Shown here: positions 7,596-14,635 of the stretch, piece by piece | Position numbering within the stretch: the stretch's first letter is position 1 | Layout: each line of letters starts with the position of its first letter | Assembly: GCA_017473225.1 (NCBI GenBank) | Contig: JAFUMG010000057.1 | Coordinates: 1-52,578 of the forward strand | DNA: 52,578 nt | Direction: 5' to 3' | Source: Oscillospiraceae bacterium | GTDB taxonomy: Bacteria > Bacillota > Clostridia > Oscillospirales > Oscillospiraceae | Notes under the pieces: model-generated | The model's input: the letters and a program-made list of their open reading frames with translations, nothing else | The model's database searches: none | Told to the model about the DNA's origin: nothing | Translations under genes and position numbers: made by a program

Positions 7596-9636
7596 ATTTC
7601 GATCTTTATTAGACCGTTTTTGGATTACAAAGGCAGAAACCAAAGAACTGTATTATCTACTTAAGCGTACACAGCCAGAATATAAGCGTTTTCTGAACGA
7701 ACAGCTCGGATGGAACTTAATTGTAAATGAATCCGTAATCAAATTGGAGAAAGTACCTCCTAAAGCAATGCCATGGATGGGAATACAGGAGTTCAACGAT
7801 ACTATGGACTACTGCTTACTTTGCGCGTTGCTGCTCTACTTATCCGATCTGGACGATGAAGAGCAGTTTCTGCTGTCCTCTCTTACAGAAGCTGTTGAGA
7901 CTTTCACAAAAGATGTTATTTTTGTGGATTGGACAAGATTTACTCACAGGAAATCGATGGTTCGTGTTTTACGGTATGCACAGAGCATCGGACTGATTCT
8001 GGTATACGATGGCAGCAGCGAGAACTTCAGCAATAATCAAGAGCAGGAGGTCCTTTACGAGAACACCGGTTTGTCACGCCATTTTCCTGTTCATTTCGGA
8101 CGAGATATTATGCATTGCAATACTGTATCCGACTTTGAAGCTTTCTCCTGGGAAGGCGAAGACGCTGATCGCGGTAAGAAAAGGGTAAATCGTTGCTATC
8201 AGCAGTTGGCTTTGATGCCCGCAATGTACTGGTCAGAAGACAACCGTGCAGATTATGAGTATATAAAGAATCAGAGGCCTTGGGTATCAAAATACCTGGA
8301 TAATGCCATTGGCGGCGAATTACACATCCATAAGAACGGTGCATTTTTTGTGGCAATGGAAGACAGTCGTTTTGGAATGTTGCATCCACGTGATACAGCA
8401 CTGTCGGATGCGGTATTGATGCTTTGTACACAATTGAGGCAAAAAATTAACGATGGACTTTATTCCAGGGAAAATGACGATACCGTTTGGTTAGGTATGC
8501 GTGATTTTCGGAATGAGGTTCTGAGTTGTAAAGCCAACTGGGGCAATGCCTGGGGCAAAGGACTCAGGGAAGAGACGGATGACAGTTTTGTTGAAAAAAT
8601 CATGAAATATATGTTTGATTGGATGCTATTGGAACCGATCGATGGTGCAATTCTTCTGTATCCATCTATTGGTAAATTAAACGGCTACTATCCGGATGAT
8701 TATAACCAGCGCATAGAGGAGGGAAATCATGGAACAGTGGAAGATGCATATCTGCTTTTAATCAAAGAAATGTCAAGAGATTTACAATCCACAACAACAA
8801 GCGTGTGTAAAGCACTTTGGGCAATGGATGAGTTGGAAAATCGTTCTGGTTCTATGCTCCGCCTTGCTGTTTTTAGCGCTCAAGCAACGACCGATCCGCA
8901 TGCATTAGATATCGATACACTCTGCGGGCAGTTGTTCTTACATCTTCTTTCTGTGAAGCTGAACCGTCCATATCCTGCAGGGGCTGAGGAGCGGGATGAG
9001 GTGTACTTCGAAAATGGAATCCTGTGTGACAGTATATCGAGTACTGTCACACAAGTAGGTCTTGTTCTGAGAGAACAGCAAGATGAGCATCCTGCCTTCA
9101 AGGAGTTCCGGCAAAGAAATGAATGCTGCACACTATCTCTAACAAATTTGAACAATATTTCTTCAGCAGCAAGTCCTTCAGGAAAAGCATATCTGATTGA
9201 AAACCAAATGTTGTTTTCTCAGCTCTGTGATCAGGCTAAAGATTTCCATTCCCCATTGATCTGTACATCAGGTCAGCTCCAAGTTGCAGTATTGCGGTTG
9301 CTGGACATGTTGGTTGCTTCCGGAATAACTTTGTATTACGCAGGAGATTTTGATGGAGGCGGTATATCAATTGCTGCAAGACTGCTTGCCCGCTATCCAG
9401 CCAACCTTCATCTGTGGCATATGACTGCGGATGATTATGAGCTTTGCAAATCGGATATCAGTATCAGCGAGAACAGCCGAAGTTTATTAAAATCAGCAAA
9501 TGGTACTATCCTGGAACCCATTGCAAATTTAGTACAAGAAACAGGTTGCGCAGGGTACCAGGAATTGCTACTAGGTAAATTATTGGCTGACTTGCTTGCT
9601 CCTGCATCCGTATCGCCAGAGTTAGTTTTTGTTTGA
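7588..9636 (+). CDS. JetB-JetD in-frame fusion of a Wadjet system (TIGR02678 joined to the C-terminal half of TIGR02679)
   Basis: A 682-residue frame made of two Wadjet parts. Residues 1-380 are a nearly complete JetB (DUF2398): KVPPKAMPWMGIQEF, HRKSMVRVLRYAQSIGLI and the terminal GYYPDDY are recognisable. Residues from about 400 are the second half of JetD (end of DUF3323 plus DUF2399): DPHALDIDTLCGQLFLH, ENQMLF, CTSGQLQVAVLRLLD and YYAGDFDGGG. The Toprim-like acidic residues E538, D587 and D589 remain. Normally jetC, an SMC gene over 1 kb long, and the N-terminal half of jetD lie between these parts. At the junction the jetC ribosome-binding site and start survive out of frame (8715-8761), so an internal deletion is the simplest explanation. 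The frame is fully open, meaning the event is recent or the fusion is kept. Confidence 0.85.
   Translation: MHEFRSLLDRFWITKAETKELYYLLKRTQPEYKRFLNEQLGWNLIVNESVIKLEKVPPKAMPWMGIQEFNDTMDYCLLCALLLYLSDLDDEEQFLLSSLTEAVETFTKDVIFVDWTRFTHRKSMVRVLRYAQSIGLILVYDGSSENFSNNQEQEVLYENTGLSRHFPVHFGRDIMHCNTVSDFEAFSWEGEDADRGKKRVNRCYQQLALMPAMYWSEDNRADYEYIKNQRPWVSKYLDNAIGGELHIHKNGAFFVAMEDSRFGMLHPRDTALSDAVLMLCTQLRQKINDGLYSRENDDTVWLGMRDFRNEVLSCKANWGNAWGKGLREETDDSFVEKIMKYMFDWMLLEPIDGAILLYPSIGKLNGYYPDDYNQRIEEGNHGTVEDAYLLLIKEMSRDLQSTTTSVCKALWAMDELENRSGSMLRLAVFSAQATTDPHALDIDTLCGQLFLHLLSVKLNRPYPAGAEERDEVYFENGILCDSISSTVTQVGLVLREQQDEHPAFKEFRQRNECCTLSLTNLNNISSAASPSGKAYLIENQMLFSQLCDQAKDFHSPLICTSGQLQVAVLRLLDMLVASGITLYYAGDFDGGGISIAARLLARYPANLHLWHMTADDYELCKSDISISENSRSLLKSANGTILEPIANLVQETGCAGYQELLLGKLLADLLAPASVSPELVFV
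8729..8761 (+). pseudogene. jetC: Vestigial 5' end of jetC (SMC subunit) inside the fusion
   Basis: AGAGGAGGG (8715-8723) stands 5 bp before ATG 8729, which reads MEQWKMH and then ICF and a stop. JetC-family proteins of this Wadjet type begin with a similar W-(K/R)-(M/L)-(H/N) followed by RAGL. Homology ends after about seven codons, near 8749, which I take as the left deletion point. The comparison is from memory of the family, not from a search. Confidence 0.7.
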
Positions 9637-9658
9637 TACTCTAATCTCTTTATGAGCA

Positions 9659-9692
9659 AATTGCCCACGGGACAAACGCCGTGGGCAATTTT
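9659..9692 (+). terminator. Intrinsic terminator of the Wadjet operon
   Basis: AATTGCCCACGG and CCGTGGGCAATT form a strong stem with an 8-nt loop followed by TT, about 20 bp after the fusion gene stop. Confidence 0.8.
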
Positions 9693-9923
9693 CATGGATG
9701 GGCATAAAAGGGGCTTTTCTACAAAATGAGTCTGGGATGAAAAGCATCTGGGTTCCTGCAAAAACGTATCAATTGTAAATTCCAGACACACAGCCACACT
9801 TGCACGGCGATTTAGCCACGGTGTCACGGACTTTTAGCCACACTGTCACGGAGCGGTGCCACACCCATTCCGGACTTCAGCCACAATGGTCAGAGGGGCT
9901 GTTATACCCCTCCGACCTGCTTC

Positions 9924-10112
9924 TCAGGCGTTATCCCAGCGGGCTATAATCTTTCTGGATTGCTCATAAATGTCCTGCTCCGTCCATTCGTGGGTCTCAT
10001 CAGGTTCCTCCGAGAACAGTTCCAGGATCTCCTGCTTGGCTTGCTCGACGTGTCGCTTGTTATGGAACCACCAGATATACTCGGTGTCCAGCAATTTACG
10101 GGTAAGAGTCAT
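9924..10112 (-). CDS. Small third gene of the IS21 element (unknown)
   Basis: A 62-residue acidic protein with WWFHNKRHVEQAKQEI near its start and a helical C-terminus (EQDIYEQSRKIIARW). The ATG is one base after the istB stop, with GGGAGGG as ribosome-binding site, so it is translationally coupled to istB and is part of the element. I do not recognise the family. Its placement suggests a transposition accessory or a toxin/immunity-type passenger, but nothing in the sequence decides this. Confidence 0.6.
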   Translation of the reverse strand: MTLTRKLLDTEYIWWFHNKRHVEQAKQEILELFSEEPDETHEWTEQDIYEQSRKIIARWDNA

Positions 10113-10113
10113 G

Positions 10114-10884
10114 TCAACCCTCCCGGCTTCTCAGACCATGACGCTCCCGCATGGAGATTTTGCCGTCAATTAGCACCTCATAGGCGTTGTGGACGATCCG
10201 GTCGAGAATCGCTTCTGCAATGGCACTGCGTTTCTCGGAATTGGGATGGAGACGCTCGTACCAGTCACCCGGCTCATACTGGGTGCAGAAGATCATGGAG
10301 CCTTTATTACACCGGGCTTCAATGACTTCCAGAAGGTTGTAACTCTCCTGCGGTGTCAGGCACCGGATCAGCCATTCATCCAGAATTAACAGATCGTACT
10401 TCTGGTAGCTCTTAATCGCTTTCTTCAGTTCGCCTGCGGCCTGTGCAAGTGAGAGTTCCTCCAGAAGTTCCGGAAGACGTACATATCGCACCGACATCAG
10501 CTTTCTGCAGGCTGCATTGCCCATTGCGCAGGCAAGATAAGTCTTTCCGTTTCCGGACGCCCCCTTGAAAATGATGTGGTGGCCCTTGGAGATAAAGTCG
10601 CAGGTGGCGAACCGCAGAAGCTGTACCTTGTCCAAATGACGGTCTTCATAGTATTCAATATCTTCCACCACCGCGCTGGATTCTGCAAACCGGGCTTCCC
10701 GGATACAACGGATCAGTTTGTTATTCTGGCGGCTGTTCCATTCCGCATCCACCAGAAGAGCAATCCGCTCTTCAAACCCCATGTGGGCATAAGTGGAAGC
10801 ATCCTGCATCTGACGCTCCAACTCTGCTGCCATGGCACCGAAACGCATGGCTTTCAGGGAATCAATCGTAGCGCTATTCTTCAT
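10114..10884 (-). CDS. istB: IstB, ATP-binding transposition helper
   Basis: A 256-residue AAA+ ATPase of the DnaC/IstB group. Walker A is KGASGNGKTYLA near residue 110 and Walker B is LLILDEW near 170; FCTQYEPGDWYERL and ILDRIVHNAYEV are the usual C-terminal motifs. IstB regulates and assists the IstA transposase in target selection and strand transfer. It overlaps istA by 4 bp (ATGA), and it looks intact and full length. Confidence 0.93.
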   Translation of the reverse strand: MKNSATIDSLKAMRFGAMAAELERQMQDASTYAHMGFEERIALLVDAEWNSRQNNKLIRCIREARFAESSAVVEDIEYYEDRHLDKVQLLRFATCDFISKGHHIIFKGASGNGKTYLACAMGNAACRKLMSVRYVRLPELLEELSLAQAAGELKKAIKSYQKYDLLILDEWLIRCLTPQESYNLLEVIEARCNKGSMIFCTQYEPGDWYERLHPNSEKRSAIAEAILDRIVHNAYEVLIDGKISMRERHGLRSREG

Positions 10885-12431
10885 CTGGAGCCACCTCCCT
10901 TCCGGAAGTAGTCAGCTCCACGGGTAATGCCGTGCTGAACGAGTTCTTTGCGTATCTCAGTCTCCTGTTGCCGGTCCTGACCGTTCTTGAGAATGGTACT
11001 CAAGGTGCGGATAGAGGGTGTATTGGAGAAGGACAGCAACCGTTTACAGGCATTTTCCAAACGAACCGGTCCATATCGGTCAGACAGCTTCGTTAGGCTG
11101 GCGCAGTACTTATAGCCTTGTTCGGGTGCCTTTCCGCCAGAGAGAAAATACTTGACCACAGTAGATGCGTTGGGGCCTACAGTACCGGCCCAATCCGTGA
11201 ATTCCTTTTCGTTATAGCTCAGATACATCCGGTGCTCCATGGGCATATGTTCCGGCTTCACCACAGGATCTCGGCGATACACTTTGCTGCGGACGTGAAT
11301 TGCCACACGGCTGCCCCGGAAGAATACCTCCACCGTGTTGGGAGTCAGCCGCAGATTGACCTTTTCACCAATGAGATCATAGGGAACGGAGTACTTGTTC
11401 ATCCCATCGCTGACCAGATAATCGTTGCCCACTTTCAAGTCGGGAGACCAGATGGCCGACTCATAGGGCTCACTAGGCAAGGGCTGCATGAATTCCTTTT
11501 CTTCTTCCAAATAGGCTTCCCGTCGGCTGCCCGGACGCTTCTTGAAGTCCCGTTCATTCAATTCCTCCAGCTTCTCAGCAACTGCGGCCTGCGCTTCTTC
11601 CGCAGAAAAAAACTTCCGACTCCGGAGCGCGGCGAGGATCCATGTGGAGGCGAAGCTGACTCCTCCTTCAGCATGAGATTTGTCTTTGGGGTGCTTCACT
11701 CTGGTGGGTACGATGGCAGTGCCATAATAATCTGCCATCTCCTGGTAGGTTCGATTCAGAACAGCTTCATACCGGGTATTCTTACTGATACCGGTCTTTA
11801 GATTATCCGGAACCAGCAGCCGGGTCACACCGCCGAAATAATTGTAGGCATGGATATGGCAGGAGATCCAGTTCTCCAGCTTCATATCGTCGCAGGCTTC
11901 TGCTTAGGTAAAGCAGCTGCAGGGCAGGACGGCGACGAACAGATATGCCTTGCTGACCTCTCCGGTGACTGGATTATGGATGTCCAGAGTTGCACCGGCC
12001 CAGTCAACCTCCATGGTGTCGCCGGGCTTGTGCTGGATGCGCATGGTTGCCTTGGTCATTCTGGCCCACTGACGGTACTTCTCGCAGTATTGGGTATACA
12101 TATAAGGTACAGTGCCGGCAGTGTTACACTTGGCGCAGTACTCCTCCCAGAGCAAGGTCATGTTCACACCCTTTTTGGCCAGTTCTGCGTGAATATAAGG
12201 ATAGTCCGGCAAAACATAGAGTGACGTTTTCTGATACTCCCCCGGGAACAGCAGTTCCATGAGCATCTCATTCGTAGCATCCTCAGACAACGGCCAGCTG
12301 ATCCCGGCCTTCTGCGCCGCATCCAGAACCTTCCGGATGGTGTGGTGTGAGCTGCGCAATTCCAGTTCCATGGTGCGCATGCTCTTGTGTGGGTCAGAAG
12401 CGACCCTCAGGATATTTCTGTAGTCGAGCAA
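10881..12431 (-). pseudogene. istA: IstA transposase interrupted by one nonsense codon
   Basis: A 516-codon frame with one in-frame TAA at 11906-11904 (codon 176). The N-terminal part has the helix-turn-helix (MRTMELELRSSHHTIRKVL) and the first DDE aspartate in MEVDWAGA. After the stop, reading resumes in the same frame with AEACDDMKLENW, PDNLKTG (second D) and SHAEGGVS (E). IS21 relatives usually read CSCYAYAEAC here; this copy has CSCFT-stop-AEAC, so a tyrosine codon became TAA. The TTG start at 12431 has AGGAGG upstream. Without readthrough the transposase is dead. Confidence 0.9.
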
Positions 12432-12642
12432 ATGAATTCCTCCTCAATAAATGTCACACGGTGTCGTGTGCAGATATCATTATAGAGGAATTATTCAGGG
12501 TGTGGCTCTCCTCCGTGACAGTGTGGCTATTTTCCCGCGAGGGTGTGGCTAAATGTCCGTGCAGATGTGGCTCACCGGGCGGAATTTGCATCAATTTCTA
12601 AAAAAATCACAAAATATGGTTGTCCTTTACTTGACACACTCG

Positions 12643-12764
12643 TGAGCGGCAGTCCAATCATTCAGGATGGCAAGCTGGTGGGTGCAGTGACCCATGTGCT
12701 CGTGAACTCGCCGGATACCGGCTACGGTATTTTCATTGAAAATATGCTGGGCGCGGCATCGTAG
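12643..12764 (+). pseudogene. spoIVB: Displaced original 3' end of spoIVB
   Basis: From the attachment core on, the sequence reads [19 protein letters not shown] and onward to [14 protein letters not shown]-stop. This is the same length as the current spoIVB tail, without stops or gaps. It has GC-rich host codon use. It is the chromosomal 3' end pushed away by the 10.8-kb element and would rejoin spoIVB on excision. It has no start codon or ribosome-binding site. Its TAG stop lies inside the GTAGGGG end of the next repeat. Confidence 0.9.
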
Positions 12765-12807
12765 GGGACGGGTTCCCCGTCCCGCGGGAGGCGGAACGCC
12801 TCCCCTA
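12761..12807 (+). repeat. Short double-hairpin palindrome (GTAGGGG...CCCCTAC)
   Basis: It is bounded by the inverted termini GTAGGGG and CCCCTAC and contains two GC-rich hairpins (GGGACGGG/CCCGTCCC and GGGAGGCG/CGCCTCCC). It resembles short REP-like repeats of gut Firmicutes. The spoIVB remnant stop codon is part of its first terminus. Confidence 0.7.
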
Positions 12808-12811
12808 CATA

Positions 12812-13044
12812 AATTCGGATTGTGGTTATCGGCTTTAAACAGCACGCACAGCGAAAAGACAACAAAAGCAGTTGTCATCCTGAGCGAGCGAAGCGAGTCG
12901 AAGGATCTTGGCACCGATTTGAGTGCAAATGTTATCATAATGCGTAGATTCCTCGACTCCGTTTCACTCCGCTCGGAATGACATGTCTTTACTTTGTTCG
13001 TTTTGACAGTTTCGCTGACTAAAACCGATAGTCACAATTCGGAT
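12812..13044 (-). repeat. MITE family B, copy 1, with 9-bp flanking duplication
   Basis: The termini GTGGTTATCGG (12822) and CCGATAGTCAC (to 13035) are inverted. The interior has GTCATCCTGAGCGAGCGAAG and, inverted, CTCCGCTCGGAATGAC. AATTCGGAT flanks both sides (12812-12820 and 13036-13044). The same element lies inverted at 38615-38848. No coding content. Confidence 0.85.
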
Positions 13045-13057
13045 AACCGGCGAAAAG

Positions 13058-13091
13058 AAAGCGTGGGCAGTCTGTCAGATGCCCACGCTTT
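13058..13091 (+). terminator. Terminator of duplicated terminator-promoter module, copy 1
   Basis: AAAGCGTGGGCA and TGCCCACGCTTT pair around a 10-nt loop. The same stem recurs at 13793-13818. Confidence 0.7.
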
Positions 13092-13094
13092 CAC

Positions 13095-13123
13095 TGTACA
13101 AAACCAAAAGCACTTGCTATAAT
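13095..13123 (+). promoter_or_regulatory. Extended -10 promoter, module copy 1
   Basis: TGTACAAA is followed by TTGCTATAATAAAG with TATAAT at 13118-13123 and the extended TGC. The copy at 13823-13850 has the same layout. It would drive the small ORF at 13229 and the EamA gene. Confidence 0.6.
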
Positions 13124-13228
13124 AAAGAAAAATCCCGATTGCAAAACCTTATGTAACGATATCACAGAGAACCCTTCGCTCCTGATGTATCCTGTTATCA
13201 GAAAGAGAATCAGGAAGGAGACGCTGCT

Positions 13229-13357
13229 ATGAGAAGCATTATCCATGTCATTGGCCGTGCCTCGGTCCCCCTCCGCATCGAAGAAGAGCTGGGCGGCATG
13301 GCCCAATATCCGGGCAAAAAGGCTTTCTTTAATCTGAAGATTCACACAACGGTATAG
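13229..13357 (+). CDS. Small unknown protein, 42 residues
   Basis: ATG 13229 follows AGGAAGGAGA (13212-13221) and runs 42 codons to TAG at 13355. The protein begins MRSIIHVIGRASVPLRIEE and ends KIHTTV. Fifteen bases separate it from the EamA start, so both would be one transcript. No family is recognised. The strong ribosome-binding site and operon position favour a real gene, but a truncated remnant of a longer gene is possible. Confidence 0.5.
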   Translation: MRSIIHVIGRASVPLRIEEELGGMAQYPGKKAFFNLKIHTTV

Positions 13358-13372
13358 AGAGGAGAATACATC

Positions 13373-13786
13373 ATGTGGTTTATTCTGGCATTGGGTTCCT
13401 CCATTTTCGCGGCGTTGACCTCCATCCTGGCGAAAATCGGCATTGACGGCGTCAATTCCAATCTGGCCACCGCGATCCGCACCGCGGTCGTGCTGGTCAT
13501 GTCCTGGGGCATGGTTTTCCTGACCAACGCGCAAAACGGCATTGGGGAGATCAGCAAGCGAAGCTGGATCTTTTTGATCCTGTCCGGTCTCGCCACCGGC
13601 GCCTCCTGGCTGTGCTATTATAAGGCCCTCCAAATCGGGGAAGCATCCAAAGTGGTCCCCATCGACAAGCTCAGTGTCGTCATCACGATGGTCCTGGCCG
13701 CTCTGATCCTCCATGAGCAGTTCACCCCCAAGTCCATCCTTGGCTGCGTCCTGATCGCCGCCGGAACACTGCTGATGGTTCTGTAA
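13373..13786 (+). CDS. Half-size EamA/DMT-type membrane transporter
   Basis: A 137-residue hydrophobic protein with about five membrane helices in one EamA repeat. It starts MWFILALGSSIFAALTSIL, has the GASWLCYYKAL helix, and ends in GCVLIAAGTLLMVL. Full EamA permeases carry two such repeats; half-size members are thought to pair. The conserved DKLSVV and hydrophilic EQFTP turns are present. The substrate cannot be told. ATG 13373 has GAGAGGAGA upstream, and a terminator follows 7 bp after the stop. Confidence 0.85.
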   Translation: MWFILALGSSIFAALTSILAKIGIDGVNSNLATAIRTAVVLVMSWGMVFLTNAQNGIGEISKRSWIFLILSGLATGASWLCYYKALQIGEASKVVPIDKLSVVITMVLAALILHEQFTPKSILGCVLIAAGTLLMVL

Positions 13787-13792
13787 CAAGTA

Positions 13793-13820
13793 AAAGCGTG
13801 GGCAAATGCCCACGCTTTTT
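13793..13820 (+). terminator. Intrinsic terminator after the EamA gene (module copy 2)
   Basis: AAAGCGTGGGCA pairs with TGCCCACGCTTT around a very short loop and is followed by a T-run. Confidence 0.85.
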
Positions 13821-13822
13821 GC

Positions 13823-13850
13823 TGTACAAACGTGAAATGTTTGCTATAAT
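13823..13850 (+). promoter_or_regulatory. Extended -10 promoter of the RidA-like gene (module copy 2)
   Basis: TGTACA (about 13823-13828), a 16-bp spacer and TATAAT (13845-13850) with upstream TGC. It is nearly the same as the promoter at 13095-13123. Confidence 0.7.
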
Positions 13851-13878
13851 AAAGAAAACGACCGAAAGGGGACGCGTT

Positions 13879-14262
13879 ATGGATAACAAGCACATCATTT
13901 TCATCGAAGAGGAAGACCAGCCCTACAGCGATATCGTGGTCACGGAGGACAAGTATCTGTTCCTGTCCGGGCTGGTGTCCGAGGACCTGTCCACCAGAGA
14001 TGAGGCCTACGGCACCATCGAGTTCGAAACCAACCGGATCCTGGACAATCTGAAAGTGATCCTGGAGAAATACGGCTCCGACATGGACCATGTGGTCCGG
14101 GCGGACGTGCTCCTGGCCAAATGGGAGGACAAGGACGCTATGAACCGGGAGTATGTCAAGCATTTCAGACGTGAGAAGCTCCCCGCCCGGATGTGCTTCG
14201 GCGACGTCCGCATCGCGGGCGAATGCAAGGTCGAAATGGCCTTCGTGGCGACAAAGAAATAA
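13879..14262 (+). CDS. RidA-family (YjgF/YER057c/UK114) protein
   Basis: A 127-residue single-domain protein. RidA proteins hydrolyse reactive enamine/imine intermediates in the cytosol; several subfamilies have other or unknown roles. Family features seen are DKYLFLSGLVSED near the start, TNRILDNLKVILEKYGSDM in the middle, and ARMCFGDVRIAGECKVEMAFVA at the end. The arginine of canonical RidA active sites is replaced by a different context (PARMCFGDV), so this may not be a true enamine deaminase. ATG 13879 has GAAAGGGG upstream; an upstream GTG frame is unlikely. It is single-gene, with its own promoter. Confidence 0.85.
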   Translation: MDNKHIIFIEEEDQPYSDIVVTEDKYLFLSGLVSEDLSTRDEAYGTIEFETNRILDNLKVILEKYGSDMDHVVRADVLLAKWEDKDAMNREYVKHFRREKLPARMCFGDVRIAGECKVEMAFVATKK

Positions 14263-14273
14263 GGCGGTGCTGT

Positions 14274-14574
14274 AAATTGTAGTTTATCGCACTACTCCGC
14301 GCTAAGAGCCGCCTACGGCGGTTGCGCTCTGTACGCGCCTGCGGGCGCAGTGGCGCGGGAGCGCCCATGGCTTCCCCCGGGGGAAGCTGTCGCCGCCGCA
14401 AGGCGGTGACTGAAGAGGAATGCGGGCGGAAAACTTACGTTTTTGCATCTGTATCAGGCCTTTTCCAGACTTCAGTGCACGCCATTCCTCATCCGACCCG
14501 GCTTGCGCCGGGCCACCTTCCCCCCGGGGGAAGGTACGCGGCTGCGCCGCTAAGAGTACGATAAACTACAATTT
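14274..14574 (+). repeat. Family A termini with a different interior (GC-rich hairpins)
   Basis: AAATTGTAGTTTA (14274) and TAAACTACAATTT (to 14574) are perfect inverted ends. The interior holds CTAAGAGCCGCC, GGCGGTTGCGCTC, a CCCCGGGGG-type stem and GCCGCTAAGAGTACG, unlike the family A1 body. It starts 12 bp after the RidA stop and fills the gap to the convergent membrane-protein gene. Confidence 0.8.
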
Positions 14575-14592
14575 GAACCTGACGCGCGCAGA

Positions 14593-14635
14593 AGGAGCCG
14601 GGTGACTTTGGTCATCCGGCTCCTCTTTCATTTTT
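14593..14635 (+). terminator. Intrinsic terminator between convergent genes
   Basis: AGGAGCCGG (14593-14601) pairs with CCGGCTCCT (14616-14624), followed by a T-rich run on the plus strand. It may serve both directions. Confidence 0.65.

Larger units (their letters stand above)
9774..12590 (-). mobile_element. IS21-family insertion sequence with 5-bp target duplication
   Basis: The 2,817-bp unit starts TGTAAATTCC and ends GGAATTTGCA (inverted, TG...CA termini). It is flanked by TCAAT at 9769-9773 and 12591-12595, a perfect target duplication. Each end carries four phased repeats spaced 21-22 bp: GCCAC at 9793, 9815, 9837 and 9858; GTGGC at 12502, 12523, 12545 and 12567. Multiple terminal repeats are typical of IS21 and are taken to be transposase-binding sites. 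It encodes istA, istB and a small third gene, all on the minus strand. Because istA has an internal stop, the copy is probably not autonomous. Confidence 0.92.
1835..12655 (+). mobile_element. Integrative element inserted in spoIVB (serine recombinase, AlbA_2 protein, Wadjet remnant, IS21)
   Basis: The boundaries are the 13-bp direct repeats TGAGCGGCAGTCC at 1835-1847 and 12643-12655. The right copy opens a second, intact spoIVB 3' end of exactly the same length (122 bp). By hand count the two 3' ends are about 73 percent identical. The left one is AT-richer, like the element; the right one matches the GC-rich host. Recombination of the two repeats would restore an uninterrupted spoIVB. Contents from left: replacement spoIVB tail and terminator, large serine recombinase, leader-like RNA, AlbA_2 ATP-binding protein, jetA, fused jetB-jetD, terminator, IS21-type element. 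There are no mobilisation, replication or phage structural genes, so spread would depend on other machinery. Confidence 0.85.

Noticed and set aside
1835-12655. Skin-like element that must be excised to make an active sporulation gene
   Set aside because: The element restores a full-length spoIVB reading frame, so excision is not needed.
12543-12764. Independent 73-codon gene
   Set aside because: Its first part comes from the IS21 end and the rest is the displaced spoIVB tail.
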